A stretch of 64,000 nucleotides of DNA from Tretioscincus oriximinensis. Taxonomy: Eukaryota; Chordata; Lepidosauria; Squamata; Gymnophthalmidae. Below are positions 1-11,090 of this stretch, piece after piece; position 1 is the first letter of the stretch; each line of letters begins with the position of its first letter. The stretch is from positions 523,926 to 587,925 of the forward strand of contig JAJVDF010000343.1 of the NCBI GenBank assembly GCA_022410635.1, in the 5' to 3' direction. Below the pieces are notes generated by a model that was given only the letters and a program-made list of their open reading frames with translations, was not told the origin of the DNA and made no database searches. A program made the position numbers and the translations under genes.

Positions 1-831
1 ACAGCTGTCCCCAGCACGTTAATACTCTGTCTAGTGCTGCTGCCTGGTGGGAGACAGACTAGTCAGCCTTGGTATCCGACAGCACCAGGGTAGAAACCAG
101 GATATTTTTTCTTGGTTGTGAAAAAGAAGATTTTGCAGATTTTTTTTCTTGGCCAGTTGCTAATTCACAGACTGTGATATCCTTTATATATATATATATA
201 AAAGAATCTTTTTGTATTGAGCCATTTATACAAAAGAATGAAACTCGTCCCTGCTACAGCTTTCCACTCACAATGACACTGAAGAGCTAATCAATGCCTG
301 AGTGATTCAAAGAAAGTGAGATGAAGTGATGCCACATTTGTTACATGTATCTCATTGATTCTTAGATCGCCTCAGAATGGTTTTCTATTGTGTAAGAATA
401 TTCTTTCTTTAGATCCCCTCCCTTTTTTCTGCTCTAATTTCTGGAAAAGGCTGAAATTGTCAAGTTCTGTTTTTTATTCTTGGAGCTGGCAGAGATTACG
501 TAAAGGTTTATTTTTGCTCCTGCTGTTGGAGGCAAAAGTAGCTATTTTGATTTCAACAGAGCGGGAACCTTAAAAGATACAATTCAGTCTCCCATCAAAT
601 TGGTTTCAACAGTATGTGGTTATGTTGACCATTGGATTACTGCTATTTGTATAGAATCGATACACACAGGACCTTACAAAAGGAGGTCAGTTTCTTGAAC
701 AGCATATTCATCAACAAAAGTAGTTATAAAAAGAACTGATGGGCTTTCTGTTTTCCAAAACCCACAGTAGGTAATAAATACTGTGACACCTTTGTTACAG
801 TCATTTGCTGTATTTCAAGTCCCTTTGTTTT
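1..831. other. Intron, no gene; short (TA)n
   Basis: A short (TA)n run lies near 184-202. I recognise no coding sequence or repeat family in the rest. Confidence 0.5.
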
Positions 832-1650
832 AGAATCATAAATCATAGAGTTGGGAAGGACTTCCAAGGCCACTGGGTCCAACACGTTACACAATGCAGG
901 ATTCACTAAACCATCCTAGTCAGATGGCCATCCAGCCTCTGTTTGATTGCTCTAATTGTCAGAAATATTTTTCTGATATCTAATTCATGCCTACTTCCCT
1001 TCAGTTTCAGACATTTTTTTACTCTTCCCATGTGCCAATCAAAATAGAGCTGGTACTTCTGCTCTGTGTCAGCTCTTCTTCTATTTGTTGGCAGCTATTA
1101 GGTCTCCTCTCGGTCTTATCTTTTGAAAACTAAACAAATCTAGATCCTTTAGAAGAAGAAGAGGAAGAAGAGGAAAAAGAGGAAGAAGAGGAAGAAGAAG
1201 AGGAAGAGGAGGAAGAAGAAGAGGAAGATGAAGAAGAAGAAGGAAAAGAAGAAGAAGGAAAAGAAGAAGAAGAAAAAGAAGAAGGAAAAGAAGAAGAAAA
1301 AGAGTCAAAGGGACTCAAAGCGGCTTACAAGGGTATTTTGCCAGAAGGCTTCCATTCTATCCTCCCCACCAGGCTGTGGTGTTTCCCATGTATCTACTTG
1401 CAGTCAGTTGCAATTTCTTGCAATTCTTGCTTTCGAAAAGCTGGGTTAGCTAGAGCTACAGGCTAGTGTAAGGTGCTCACCTCTCCCTACGCCTGTCACA
1501 GGGCTTCGAAGCCCCATCTCCTACGTGTGAGACCGATTCCTAAGAGACTGAGCCATTCGTTCCTCACGGATTGCAGACCACTCACTATCTTGATAACTCT
1601 CTTTTGAACTCACTCCAGTTTGCCAATTACCTCCTTGTCTCTGAAGGTTT
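832..1650 (-). mobile_element. CR1-like LINE 3' end, interrupted by a SINE
   Basis: Read on the plus strand it begins GAATCATAAATCATAGAGTT, followed by GGTCCAAC, the reverse complement of the CR1 3' terminus. It runs to AGATCCTTTA at 1151 and resumes at 1563 with TCCTCACGGATT and the CACTCACTATCTTG and TTTGAACTCACTCCAG blocks. A SINE fills the break. Confidence 0.75.
1152..1562 (-). mobile_element. tRNA-derived SINE with (GAA/GGA)n tail, inserted in CR1
   Basis: The body is 1304-1562 in reverse orientation, with the A-box region (GACTGAGCCATTCGT) at the right and the reversed B-box (GGGCTTCGAAGCCCC) near 1500. The 3' end abuts a 150-base purine array of GAA/GGA at 1152-1303, which I read as its expanded tail. 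Confidence 0.75.
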
Positions 1651-2640
1651 AGTCCCCAGAAATCCTTGTGAATTTCAAAATGATGACTAGAGAGTGGGAA
1701 AGTGGTGGTTGGAAAGGGCTGCACCTGAAAGTCCCAGCAGAACAACAATGCCTCTTGCTCCTCAGCTTAAATCCAGCAGAATAATTTATTTCTTTTTTAT
1801 TGTTATTATTGATCATGTGCAATAATAGTGTAATGATATATATTTCCCATTACACAGCATAATTATACATTTGCTCCGATTTTTCTTTTCCCCCTTCCCT
1901 TAACCCTCCCCCACCCCGAGGTTTCCTCAACACAGTCTATTAATAATTATAGGGAAAAATTAATTCTACTTTGTATCTTTTGGATTGTTGAGTCAGGCTT
2001 AATATTAAATAGTCTTTTATTCTTCTCCAGTCATTTTTATGTCATTGACTTTTGTATATCATGTAAATAATTTATTTTCTCAGAATTTATCTCTACTGCC
2101 GGTTTTTCGATAATATATAGTCACGCCATTTTCCTAGCTCTCTATTGGATGCATCCTTCCATCCTCTTGCTAGCACCATTTTATTTCAAATCTCTCAGAA
2201 GCACCAAGATCATCAGTGCCCGACCCACAACAGACCCCAAGAGACATGATCANAATTCAACACACCCAACAGTGTAAGAAGTACCAGAACTTTGAACTGG
2301 CCTAAGATGAAGCCAACCCAAGAATGCTTAAGAGAAAAACCAGCAAGAAAGAGTTTTGATGCAATGCTAACTAGAGCTGCTCATGAATGAAATTGAGGCA
2401 TTTGGTTCACTGTCAAACCAAACTACAATTGTTCAGTTGAGCGATGAATCATTTAAGGAATGTGTTCTGATATTCAAGTCTGAATCTGTTCTGACAGGAG
2501 AAAAAATATCTGTTTTTCCCACTGAAGAAAATATTCTTTGAAAGGGCAAAACCCCAAAGAACGGCAAACATTTGCTTGCAAGCTGGCTGAGTTTGATCAA
2601 ATTCCAAACATACAAACCAGTTGCATGTTCGGTTTAAGAT
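1651..2640. other. Intron, no gene recognised
   Basis: AT-rich, with a pyrimidine-rich stretch around 1885-1915. I recognise neither a repeat family nor an exon here. Confidence 0.45.
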
Positions 2641-2800
2641 TATAAAAATGTAAGAGGAGACCTGCTGAAGGCTCAGCTGTTTGACTTACACCGTGGTCCA
2701 CCAGTGGGCAGTCTGAAACAGAAGAAGGCAAATCTTCACCTGTTCTTGACTTCCTGCAAATGATATTTCAGGAAGACCACCTGTTGCTCCATCACAAAAT
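2641..2800 (-). mobile_element. L2-like LINE 3' end, degenerate
   Basis: AAATGTAAGAGGAGACCTGC, then AGTCTGAAACAGAAGAAGG and CTTCCTGCAAATGATATTTC, match the reversed L2-like 3' end seen many times in the window. Confidence 0.55.
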
Positions 2801-2885
2801 CACAACTTGTTTGAAGCAAACATATGTAAACTCCAGGTGAATGAGATGGATGCAAAGTGGAATGCAGTATAAATTAACTCCAAGT

Positions 2886-3080
2886 AGAGTATAGATTAAC
2901 TCTAGGGACCTAAATAACCTGGGGCCCAAATATCCAAAGGAAGGCCTTCTCCCATATCAACCGTGCCTTAAGATCTGTAGGGGAGGCCCTCTTGATTGTA
3001 CCACTACTCTCAGTGGCAAGGGGGGTGGAAAGCCAGGAGAAGGCCTTCTCCATGGAAGCCCCCCAAATATGGAAAAAGTC
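2886..3080. repeat. Fragment of an unclassified interspersed repeat
   Basis: Contains the phrases AGAAGGCCTTCTCC and GGGGAGGCCCTCTTGATTG, also present near 56480-56600 (GGAGGGCCTCCCCAG, GAGAAGGCCTTCC). No coding potential was seen. Confidence 0.4.
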
Positions 3081-3575
3081 ACCAACTGTACAGAAGATGC
3101 ACTACTTTAACCTGGGCTCTGTGTACACAATGTTTTCCTACCAGTACCATAGGTTCTTTGTGATGCAATAACGGAGCTTTCATTCTCTTCCCAGGACCCA
3201 CCCGGGAAAAGCTCAGTTGTCGTGGAATAATTAGATAGCTGATGTTCTCCCACATCGGCACAAAATGCTTCCATAGGGAAGCTGCCTGCAGCCCTGGTAC
3301 ATCCTGACATGCAGAACTCCCGGTTACTATGAGAAGATGCCAGCTAGTCAGGAATGCAGTTTGCATCTGGCTGATAAGCAAAGTACCAGCTTCGTCTTCC
3401 TTCCAGCCTCCATCAGCTCCGATCATGGATGTTGGGCAAATATACACAGTGAGCGGACTGGGTTATGCTGGTTTTTCACGCCCTTTTTCTTTTTTCCTCT
3501 TTGTGTAAACCCCTCCTGGTCTTTAGATGAAAACTCTGCATTCCCTTCCCTACTTTCAGGCATTTGCTGTTTTCA
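3081..3575. other. Intron, no gene recognised
   Basis: Open frames on both strands here have no recognisable domain, splice context or codon signature. Confidence 0.4.
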
Positions 3576-3660
3576 CACGTTAATCTATTTTTTATTGTTA
3601 ACTGCCCTGAGACCTTCGGGTACAGGCAGTATTAAAAAGTAAATAGATAAATAAATAAAA
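3576..3660 (+). repeat. Retroelement 3' end with (AAAT)n tail
   Basis: TTATTGTTAACTGCCCTGAG, then ACCTTCGGGTACAGG, ending in an AAATAAATAAA tail. The same 3'-end phrase recurs near 26750-26850, 35655, 36530 and, reversed, near 18800 and 33420. Confidence 0.6.
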
Positions 3661-3744
3661 CTGAATTTTTCACGCCTCTAATGCTAACTGACAAATCCAA
3701 CATGGGAACAGAATATCAAAGACTATATAGTTTTCCAGGCTTGA

Positions 3745-4521
3745 GCTGCATCCACACATCACTTATTTATTCCACCATAGTTGTGTATTCCACAATAAAG
3801 CACTGTGTGGATTGATTCCAGAATATCCATGAAATAAATAAGTGATGTGCGGATGCAGCAATAGATGCACACAGCTATTTTCTGCCTCGTTCGGAGCGCT
3901 ATGAGGAAGTGTCAGGCACACATGCTGTGTTTTACAGTAGTGGACCAGCTATAAATGCCATTTTTCCCAGAATAAACTATTGCTGGGATAAGAACATAAG
4001 AACATAAGAAGAGCCATCCTGGATCAGGCCACAGCCCATCGAGTCCAGCATTCTGTTTCACACAGAGGCCCACCAGATGCACCTGGGCAGTCCAAACAGA
4101 GGAAAGCAAAATATGCTGCTCCTGTTCGTGACTCCCTGCAAATGGTATTTCAAGAGTCCTGCCTGTTGCTCTATCCCGGCGGCTACATCCAGACAACTAT
4201 CTTAGTATCCATTTATTCAGACATCGTTCCGGAGGACCCCTGTACTCTCGCGTTTGCATGTGCACAAATCAGAGGCGAGATGTTAAAACAAGCGAGAACG
4301 CAGAAGTTGTTTCTATTGGCTGTTGCAAGTAAAAAAAAAATCAAAATTCTCGGACTGCATTGGTGCTATATTGCCACTGCACTGCCACTACACTGCCGCG
4401 ATGTTGCAGATCTGGAGCATTGATCACGGAATATACAGGTTTGGTGTGCACGGACACGCAATTGCTCTATTCCAGAATATAGCTTTATAGTGGTTTTTAG
4501 TTCGTCATGTGGACGCAGCCT
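3745..4521. mobile_element. Foldback DNA-transposon-like element with nested L2 fragment
   Basis: The left arm GCTGCATCCACACATCACTT (3746 on) is matched by a reversed arm at 3832-3862 (AAGTGATGTGCGGATGCAGC). A further related end, CATGTGGACGCAGCC, lies near 4520. An L2-like 3' end in reverse orientation interrupts it at 3989-4222. Confidence 0.55.
3989..4222 (-). mobile_element. L2-like LINE 3' end
   Basis: Begins TAAGAACATAAGAACATAAG (the reversed tail) and continues AGCCCATCGAGTCCAGCATT, TCCCTGCAAATGGTATTTCA and CATCCAGACA. Confidence 0.8.
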
Positions 4522-5158
4522 TAGATTCGTGGAAAAAAATCATGACTTTTAAGATCTCTTTGTCACACAAAGCAACAGCGCTTGCAAACTCTTCAGTGTT
4601 ATCAGTGGCAACTCATATTTCCTGAAAATGCTTCTTTCTACGTGTGCCGTGTTAGATGAAGCACAAGTCACATTTGAACAGTTGGAATCAATGCAATTAG
4701 CCAACGGACCCAGTTCACCTGAGCAGTTTGACACGGCTGCCCTCCTCTTCAGGGAACAGGTTTTGGTATCAAAGGCTATTAATCACATACTGATTAAGGA
4801 GGGCAGAATCAGATCACATCGCTATGACCTACATACACAACCAGGAAATCCCAGAGTAATTTGCCAGCGACTTCTGTGAGCACTCTTGATCGTCACCCAA
4901 GGGAGCCCAAATTATCAGAGACAGGGATGTTTTGAATTATAGGGTTTTATGCAAGCAAGAAGGAGAATTTAAATGCCTTCTTTAGGGAGGTAAATATAAA
5001 GGAAAGTGAGTGCAGTCAGATCCCAAGAAAGTTGACTGAAGCATGTACTACAGGCACAGACAATATCCACACAGGGTTCCTAAGAAACCTTTCTGACTCT
5101 TACACCAAAGAGCAGTTCACATGGCATTTGTTGTGCTTTTCACAACATGCACCCGGAA
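4522..5158. other. Intron, no gene recognised
   Basis: No repeat family or exon recognised. The 83-codon frame at 4628-4879 lacks splice sites and any known motif. Confidence 0.4.
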
Positions 5159-5478
5159 CAGGAGGAGGAGGAAGAAGAAGAAGAGGAGGAGGAGAATCTG
5201 GTTCTTATACACCCTTCTCACCCAAAGGGACCCAGAGCAGTTTATAGGTTTAATTTTTGCCCAAAGTCTTACTTCTTATTATATCTTCCCAACCAGGTTA
5301 ATGGTAGTCCTCATTTATCTAATTGAAATGCAGATTACAAATCTGCTTTTCTTTCAAATAGCTGAGTTGGCTAGAGCTACAGGCTAGTAGAAGGTGCTCA
5401 CCCCTGCCCACATCCGACACAGGGTCTAGAAACTGGATCTCTTAAATGAAAGAATGGCACTTAGCCGACTGTGACGTA
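5159..5478 (-). mobile_element. tRNA-derived SINE, older copy, with GGA/AGA tail
   Basis: A purine tail at 5159-5198 is followed by TTCTTATACACCCTTCTCAC, then GGCTAGAGCTACAGGCTAG and GTGCTCACCCCTGCCCACAT. The copy is diverged, and its B-box is eroded (GGGTCTAGAAACTGG). Confidence 0.65.
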
Positions 5479-5772
5479 AGAATGTAAGAACACAAGAGGA
5501 GCCCTGCTGAATGAGGCCAGAGCCCATCTAATCCAACATTCTATTTCACACTGTGGGCCTCCAATTGCCCCTGGGCAGAAGACTCCCTGCAAATGGTATT
5601 TCAGGAATCCTGCCTGTTGCTCCATCCCAAAGGCAGGATAAAGTGATTTATCCTAGTAGCTACTGATACCCTTGGGTGTCCATGAACTTATCTAATCCTG
5701 TCTTAAAGCTACCTAGGCTGCTAGCTACCACCATCTCTTCTGGAAGTAAATTCCACCCTGTGAAGAAGGCAA
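5479..5772 (-). mobile_element. L2-like LINE 3' end
   Basis: AAGAATGTAAGAACACAAGA tail, CCCATCTAATCCAACATTCT, then GCTAGCTACCACCATCTCTT and CTGGAAGTAAATTCCA. Confidence 0.75.
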
Positions 5773-5895
5773 TGCTGAGAGAGTTCTGATGAACTGTGAC
5801 TGGCCGAAGGCTGGCTTCATGGAAGATTGTGGAATTGAACTGGGAGGCTACCAGATAGGAGTCCAACCCTAACCATTATAACTAACTGCTGTAAT
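5773..5895 (-). mobile_element. Sauria-type SINE, 5' part
   Basis: GCTGAGAGAGTTCTGATGAA, ACTGTGACTGGCC, then GGAGTCCAACCCTAACCATT is the reversed tRNA-related head of a second SINE family, also seen at 15560-15690 and 18840-19030. Confidence 0.6.
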
Positions 5896-6354
5896 GGACT
5901 TCTGGTCTCCCTATTGACAGAATAAATACATTTTCCTTTGGAAAGAAGTCAGGCTATTTCTTTGCCAGCTCTAACTGTGGCTGTTTTCCCCACCTTCTCC
6001 ACACATATAGGAGATGGATGCAAGTAGATTCTGCACACATATAAGGGGGTGGCGGTGAATCTTTCAAAGAAGAAGATACAGTAGTTATTGAAAAGTAGGT
6101 ATGGAAGCTGACACTTATTCCGATGGGTAATTATGACTGCAGGAGAAAAAAGGATGAGCCATTTTCTACTTATGGTGCTCCTAATGCTCCAGAAGTCCAT
6201 AACGGCGTGGATGGCTGACAGCCCCCGGCTTAAGGACGTGCTTCATGCGGCCATTAAAGCAAATGGAGCTTAAAAGTGCTTAACCCACAATGCTTGGGGT
6301 TCATTATTAGTGTTATCCTAGACAAAATTCTTGCCATATGCATCAAGGTTAACG
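5896..6354. other. Intron, no gene recognised
   Basis: No recognisable exon or repeat. Confidence 0.4.
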
Positions 6355-6826
6355 AGCAGAAAGATCGGCCTTGAGACTGTTCAGAGCAGGGGAAACCTTT
6401 ATCCATTGTTTTTTCTATCACACAACATTAGGACCAGGGGGCCTTCCTTGAAGCTGATGGGCAGAAGAGTGAGGACAGATAAGGGAAAGCATCTTTTAAC
6501 CCAGAGGGTCATCGGCCTTTGGAATTTACTTCCAGAAGAGGTGGTGGCAGCAAGCAGCCTGGATAGCTTTAAGACAGGGTTAGACAGGTTCATGGAAGCA
6601 AAGAGCATAAACAGCTACTAAGTTGGATGTCTGGATGCTGCCTCTGAGATGGAGCAACAGGCAAGATTCCTAAAATGCCATTTGCAGGGCATTGAGAACA
6701 ATTGAAGATTTTGCGTCCTTCTGTTCCAGACTGCCCAGGTGCAATTGGCGGGCCTCTGTGTGATGCTGAATGCTGGACTAGATGGGCTCCGGCCTGAATC
6801 AGCACGGCTCCTCTTAAGTTCTTATA
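6355..6826 (+). mobile_element. L2-like LINE: RT C-terminus and 3' UTR
   Basis: The frame 6331-6621 ends in LMGRRVRTDKG and LWNLLPEEVVAASSLDSFK, the C-terminal signature of Jockey-superfamily reverse transcriptases (CR1/L2 type). The 3' UTR and a CTTAAGTTCTTATA tail follow. The copy is 5' truncated. Confidence 0.8.
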
Positions 6827-7082
6827 TTCATTCAGGGGAAGGCTATGGCCACACGATCGCGTGCAGGCCAGGGATACCTGGACCCTGGAGAATAGGGGGA
6901 AACCAAGGTTAGTGTTTTGCTTGGCGGGGTAATATTTTTAAATAATAAGAGGGACTCTGCTTTGTATCACACATGCTGGTTTGGTGTTGTGGTTACAGTG
7001 TTGGACTTATTGAGACTGCCCAGCAAGGAAGGTTGGAAAGAGAAGCATACATTCCAGTCCATTGACAAGCGACTTGAAGAGA

Positions 7083-7350
7083 CAATGGTTTCCTGGCACA
7101 TTATACATATTATAACACCAGTTCCTCCAGGCATTTTCCTTGAGAGGATTAACTTTTGCCATTTAGCTCATCCTAGTCCATTCTGTACCACATTTACATG
7201 GCCTTTTCATCTCCTACACAGTTTCCTATAATGTCTGTTCATGGCATTGGTCTCCTAGTATCTGAAGAAGCAGACATGTCTATGCAAGCTCCTGCCATCT
7301 TCCTTTCTCCTGGTAGCCTCCAAGTGCTACAACCCCCTTGCTGTACTTTC
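7083..7350 (+). repeat. Unclassified interspersed repeat with hairpin core (degenerate copy)
   Basis: Contains ATGGTTTCCTGGCACATTAT, then TATCTGAAGAAGCAGACATG and TCTATGCAAGC. It is related to copies at 9010, 16262, 22438, 32961 and 62895. Confidence 0.55.
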
Positions 7351-7371
7351 TATTAAGATTAACATGGCAAA

Positions 7372-7445
7372 ATCAGGTGCAATTGGGGGGCGACTGTGTG
7401 AGACAAAGGCTGGACTAGATGGGCTCTGGCCCCATTCAGCAGGGA
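7372..7445 (+). mobile_element. L2-like LINE 3' end fragment
   Basis: GGTGCAATTGGGGGGCGACT, GGCTGGACTAGATGGGCTCT, CATTCAGCAGGG. It lacks the tail and runs directly into a SINE. Confidence 0.65.
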
Positions 7446-7835
7446 TGAATGCATGAATGGCTCAGTCACTTAATAAACCATCTCTCATCTGGGAGATTGG
7501 ATTTCGAAGCCCTATGTCGGATGTGGGGAGGAGTGAGCACCTTCCACCAGCCTGTAGCTCTAGCCAACCCAAGCTACTCAAAAGAATGAATTGCAGGAAA
7601 TTGCAACTGACTGCAAGTAGATAAATTAACCACCACAGCCTGGTGGGAAAGATAGAATGTCAGTCTTCAGGTAAAATATCCTTGTAAGCCGCTTTGAGTC
7701 CCTTTGAAAGGTGAGAAAAAGCAGCACGTAAGAACCCAGTTCTTCTTTTTCTCCTTTTCTTTTTTTCTTATTTTTTTCTTTTTCTTTTTTTCTTTTTCTT
7801 CTTCTTCTTATACCGTTTTTTTTTCTTTTTTTTTG
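7446..7835 (+). mobile_element. tRNA-derived SINE with pyrimidine tail
   Basis: ATGGCTCAGTCACTTAATAA (A-box), GGATTTCGAAGCCCTATG (B-box), AGTGAGCACCTTCCA region, and 3' end TTTGAGTCCCTTTGAAAGG. A T/CTT-rich tail fills 7740-7835. Confidence 0.75.
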
Positions 7836-8159
7836 GTGGGGGGAGAATTGCTAATGCTCCTTTCTATTTGGCACTAGGGGGAGCTAAAGCTGTTGCCAAC
7901 ACTGCATCTTGGCTTCTCTTGCTATGAACCCAATAGGAAATTAGTGGGCAATTGTTCTATTAAGCGGCACCCAAACACATGCATTTCAAATTGCTAGTTT
8001 CTCACCACATCCCCCTTTGGCCCTTTGTAATTAAATCCTCCTTCTGCCACTTCTTTGTTTCGGACAGTCATTCAGAGAGATGCTATGGGAAATGGTTAAC
8101 AGCGAAAAAAGCAGCCAGTCACAGAGCAAAGATTGAGATATATCCTGTGCTTCCAACTA
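7836..8159. other. Intron, no gene recognised
   Basis: T-rich at the start. No exon or repeat family seen. Confidence 0.4.
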
Positions 8160-8712
8160 GAACCTAAGAGGAGCCCTGCTGAATGGGGCCAGAGTCCATC
8201 TAGTCCAGCCTTCTGTCTCTCACAAAGGCCCACCGATTGCACCTGGCAGTCTGGAACAGAAGAAGCAAAAAGGAAAGTATTTTTTCACCCAGAGGGTCAT
8301 CGGCCTGTGGAATTTACTTCCTGAAGAGGTAGTGGTAGCTAACAGCTTGGATAGTTTCAAGACAGGACTAGACAGGTTTATGGACACTAAGGGTATAAAT
8401 GGATACTAAGATAGTTGTCTGGATGTAGCCTCCGGGATGGAGCAACAGGCAGGACTCTTGAAATACCATTTGCAGGGAGTCACGAACAGGAGCAGGATAT
8501 TTTGCTTTCCTCTGTTTGGACTGCCCAGGTGCATCTGGTGGGCCTCTGTGTGACACAGAATGCTGGACTCGATGGGCTGTGGCCTGATCCAGTATGGCTC
8601 TTCTTATGTTCTTATGTTCTTATGTTCAACTGTTCTCAACCCTGCAAATGGCATTTCAGGAATCCTGCCTGTTACTCCATCTCAGAGGCAGCATTAAGAC
8701 ATCTATCCTTAA
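8160..8712. mobile_element. L2-like LINE nested in an inverted L2-like LINE
   Basis: The reverse-oriented outer copy occupies 8160-8266 (AAGAGGAGCCCTGCTGAATG to CAGAAGAAGC) and 8629-8712 (CAACTGTTCTCAACCCTGC onward). A forward copy, 8267-8628, from GTATTTTTTCACCCAGAGG to TTCTTATGTTCTTATG, splits it. Confidence 0.75.
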
Positions 8713-9009
8713 TGGATGGGTAAATGCTGGGGGAAGCCCTATGGGAGCCTTTCATCTGGTGGTGAGTTGATCCCCAAGACAGTAGGGACAGCGTGGGAGC
8801 CATTTGCGGTACACATGTGTCAGCTCACTGCTCCAGAGACTTCCAGCTGATGAGCATGGCCACACTGTGTCACTATAGACACAGTATGGCCTCACTGTGT
8901 CTGCTACTGAGTGTGGCAACATTGTGCCACTACTGGATCCACTGATGCATGTTGCTACATTGAACCATGTTGAGTTCTACAGATGAGTTTGGGCAACATT
9001 GTTCCATTG
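8713..9009. other. Intron with short CACTGTGTC repeats
   Basis: CACACTGTGTCACTATAG, TCACTGTGTCTGCTACTGA and similar phrases recur between about 8860 and 8950. No exon. Confidence 0.4.
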
Positions 9010-9200
9010 ATGAGTTTTAGCTGTTTTTCTAACCTGGAGTTCATCACCTTATCACATTTATATATGCTTTGTCATCTCCCATACACAGTTTTCTATAAAT
9101 ACCTGACCTTGAGCATCTGAAGAAGTAGATGTGTCTACGAAAGCTTATGCCACCTACTTTTCTACTATTAGTCTCCAAGTGCTACTAGCCCCTTTGCTGG
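9010..9200 (+). repeat. Unclassified interspersed repeat with hammerhead-like hairpin (best copy)
   Basis: CTGAAGA (9117-9123), a 5-bp hairpin GTAGA/TCTAC with TGTG loop (9125-9138), GAAA (9139-9142), then GCTTATGC. It ends TTAGTCTCCAAGTGCTACTA. The arrangement resembles a hammerhead ribozyme core, but the base expected at the cleavage-site U (9151) is C. Confidence 0.5.
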
Positions 9201-9984
9201 ACCACTGAGTGTGTCTACATTATTTCTGTCATAAGAAATATTTTCCACTTCATTTTTTTTTTGACAATTCCTTTATATCCTCTGTTTCTTTTGAAGAGCT
9301 GAAAGCAATACAGTTGGGCTTAAAGACAGTGACAGACTTCTGGTCACCCAATACATTTCTTTGTTCCGCAAAGAGTTGAATCCAGGGACCCTAAAGCTCA
9401 AGTCACTGTTGACCACAAAGCCACGCTACAATGACTTCTCCACTTCTGCTTCCCACAATTGGTGGAATCCATCCATTTTCCAGAAGCCTGAAGCCATATC
9501 TAACATGCTGCTTCTAATCAGCTTTATCCAAGCCAAGGTCTTATTTGGATGGCTTTGTGTCTATGGAAACAGGTTCACTTTAACTATACTAAACTTTCAT
9601 ATTAGATTTAAAAGTTCATTTTTCAGCTGCTCTGGCATGCATTTCTGCCTATTAAAAAACAGTGGAAAATAAACCTTGGAAACAAATAAAGCATTTAAAT
9701 GATAATTGCAATATTCCTTGAAGTTCCTTGTAGTCAATTAAAATTACAGGTAAACGCCATTTTACCGGCTTCCGCTTTATGAGTTTACATCATACAAGCA
9801 CTCAGTTTAATCCTAAAACTTAGTCTGCAAATGGATATGACTTCTGTTATCTTCTACTTTATAGATCCCTGCTCTACAAGCAAAAACATAGTCCCACTTA
9901 GCTTGTTTAGTCTGGGAATGGCTCTAATGCATTCCCAAGAGAAGAAAGGGTTCTGCCAAGTCCAGGAAGACACCCGTATGGCTT
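9201..9984. other. Intron, no gene recognised
   Basis: The 103-codon frame 9361-9672 has no recognisable domain and no splice context. Confidence 0.4.
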
Positions 9985-10812
9985 ACCCCTGCAGTAAGGG
10001 AAATCATTAGAATGAAGAGAAACTCATTTAAAAAGTGGAAGGCTTACCCTAGTGAGGAGAACAGAAGGGAACAGAAACTGTGCCAAACCAAATGCAAGGT
10101 GGTAGTCAGGGATGTGAAGAAAAACTTTGAGGAGCACATTGCAAAGAATATTAAAAAAAATAATAAGTACTTTTTCAAATACATCAGAAATAAGAATCCT
10201 ACCAGGGAAGCAGTTGGACCACTAGATAGCAATGGACAAAAGGGCATAATCAAGGAGGACGTGGAGATTGCAGAGAGGTTAAATGAATTTTTTGCTTCAG
10301 TTTTCACTGAAGAAGACAGAGGGAATTTACCGGCAACGAATTTAGTCTTCTCAGGAAGAACACCAGAGGAATTAAACTGGATAGAGATAAGGGAGGAGGT
10401 CCTTGCCAGCCTTAATAAGCTAAACATTAATAAATCACCAGGGCCAAACGGCATTCACCCAAGAATTCTTAAAGAACTCAAATGTGAAATTGCTGAACTT
10501 CTAACCAAAATATTTAATCTTTCCTTAAGATTAGGTACAGTATCAGTAAATTGGAGGGTAGCTAATGTAACACCAATCTTCAAAAAAGGATCCTGGGGCG
10601 ATCCTGGAAATTATAGACCCAGTAAATTAACATCAGTTCCAGGTAAAGTGTTGGAAACCATAATTAAGGACAAAATTACTAAACACATGGAGAAGCACGC
10701 ATTGCTGAATGAAACTCAGCATGGCTTCTGTAAAGGTAAATCATGCCTTGCTAACTTGCTAGAATTCTTTGAGAGTGTTAGCAAACATGTAGATAAAGGG
10801 GATCCAGTTGAT
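9985..10812 (+). mobile_element. LINE reverse-transcriptase fragment (CR1/L2 type), truncated at both ends
   Basis: One open frame of about 267 codons from 10012 carries the N-terminal half of a non-LTR reverse transcriptase. It shows a basic region before the RT domain (KKNNKYFFKYIRNK), the SPGPNGIHPRILKEL block, VANVTPIFKKG, a GNYRP block, TSVPGKVLE, and QHGFCKGKSCLANLLEFF. It stops before the catalytic FADD/YADD block, and no endonuclease domain is upstream, so it is a dead fragment. It is the longest uninterrupted transposon frame in the window, which suggests fairly recent insertion. At 10813 it passes abruptly into a reversed L2-like 3' end. Confidence 0.85.
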
Positions 10813-11090
10813 AAGAATATAAGAAGAGCCATACTGGATCTGGCCACAGCCCATCTAGTCCAGCATTCTGTCTCACACAGAGGCCCACCAGATGCACCTG
10901 GGCAGNCTGAACAGAGGAAAGCAAAATATGCACCTGTTCATGACTCCCTGCAAATGGTATTTCAGGAGTTCTGCCTGTTGCTCCATCCCGGAGGCAACAT
11001 CCAGACATCCATNCTAGTACCCATTTATACCCTTGGTGTCCATAAACCTGTCTAGTTCTGTCTTGAAACTATCCAAGCTGCTGACTACAC
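10813..11090 (-). mobile_element. L2-like LINE 3' end joined to the RT fragment
   Basis: ATAAGAATATAAGAAGAGCC (reversed tail), CACAGAGGCCCACCAGATGC, TCCCTGCAAATGGTATTTCA, CTATCCAAGCTGCTGAC. It contains N at 10906 and 11013. Its orientation is opposite to the reverse transcriptase it abuts. Confidence 0.8.

Noticed and set aside
6331..6621. Recurrent LWNLLPEEVV...SFKTGLDRFM peptides as a conserved gene family
   Set aside because: They are the C-terminus of L2-like reverse transcriptases on 5'-truncated copies.
10012..11055. 347-codon frame as a host gene
   Set aside because: The first part is a LINE reverse-transcriptase fragment without catalytic motif; the last 80 codons are reversed L2 3' UTR sequence.
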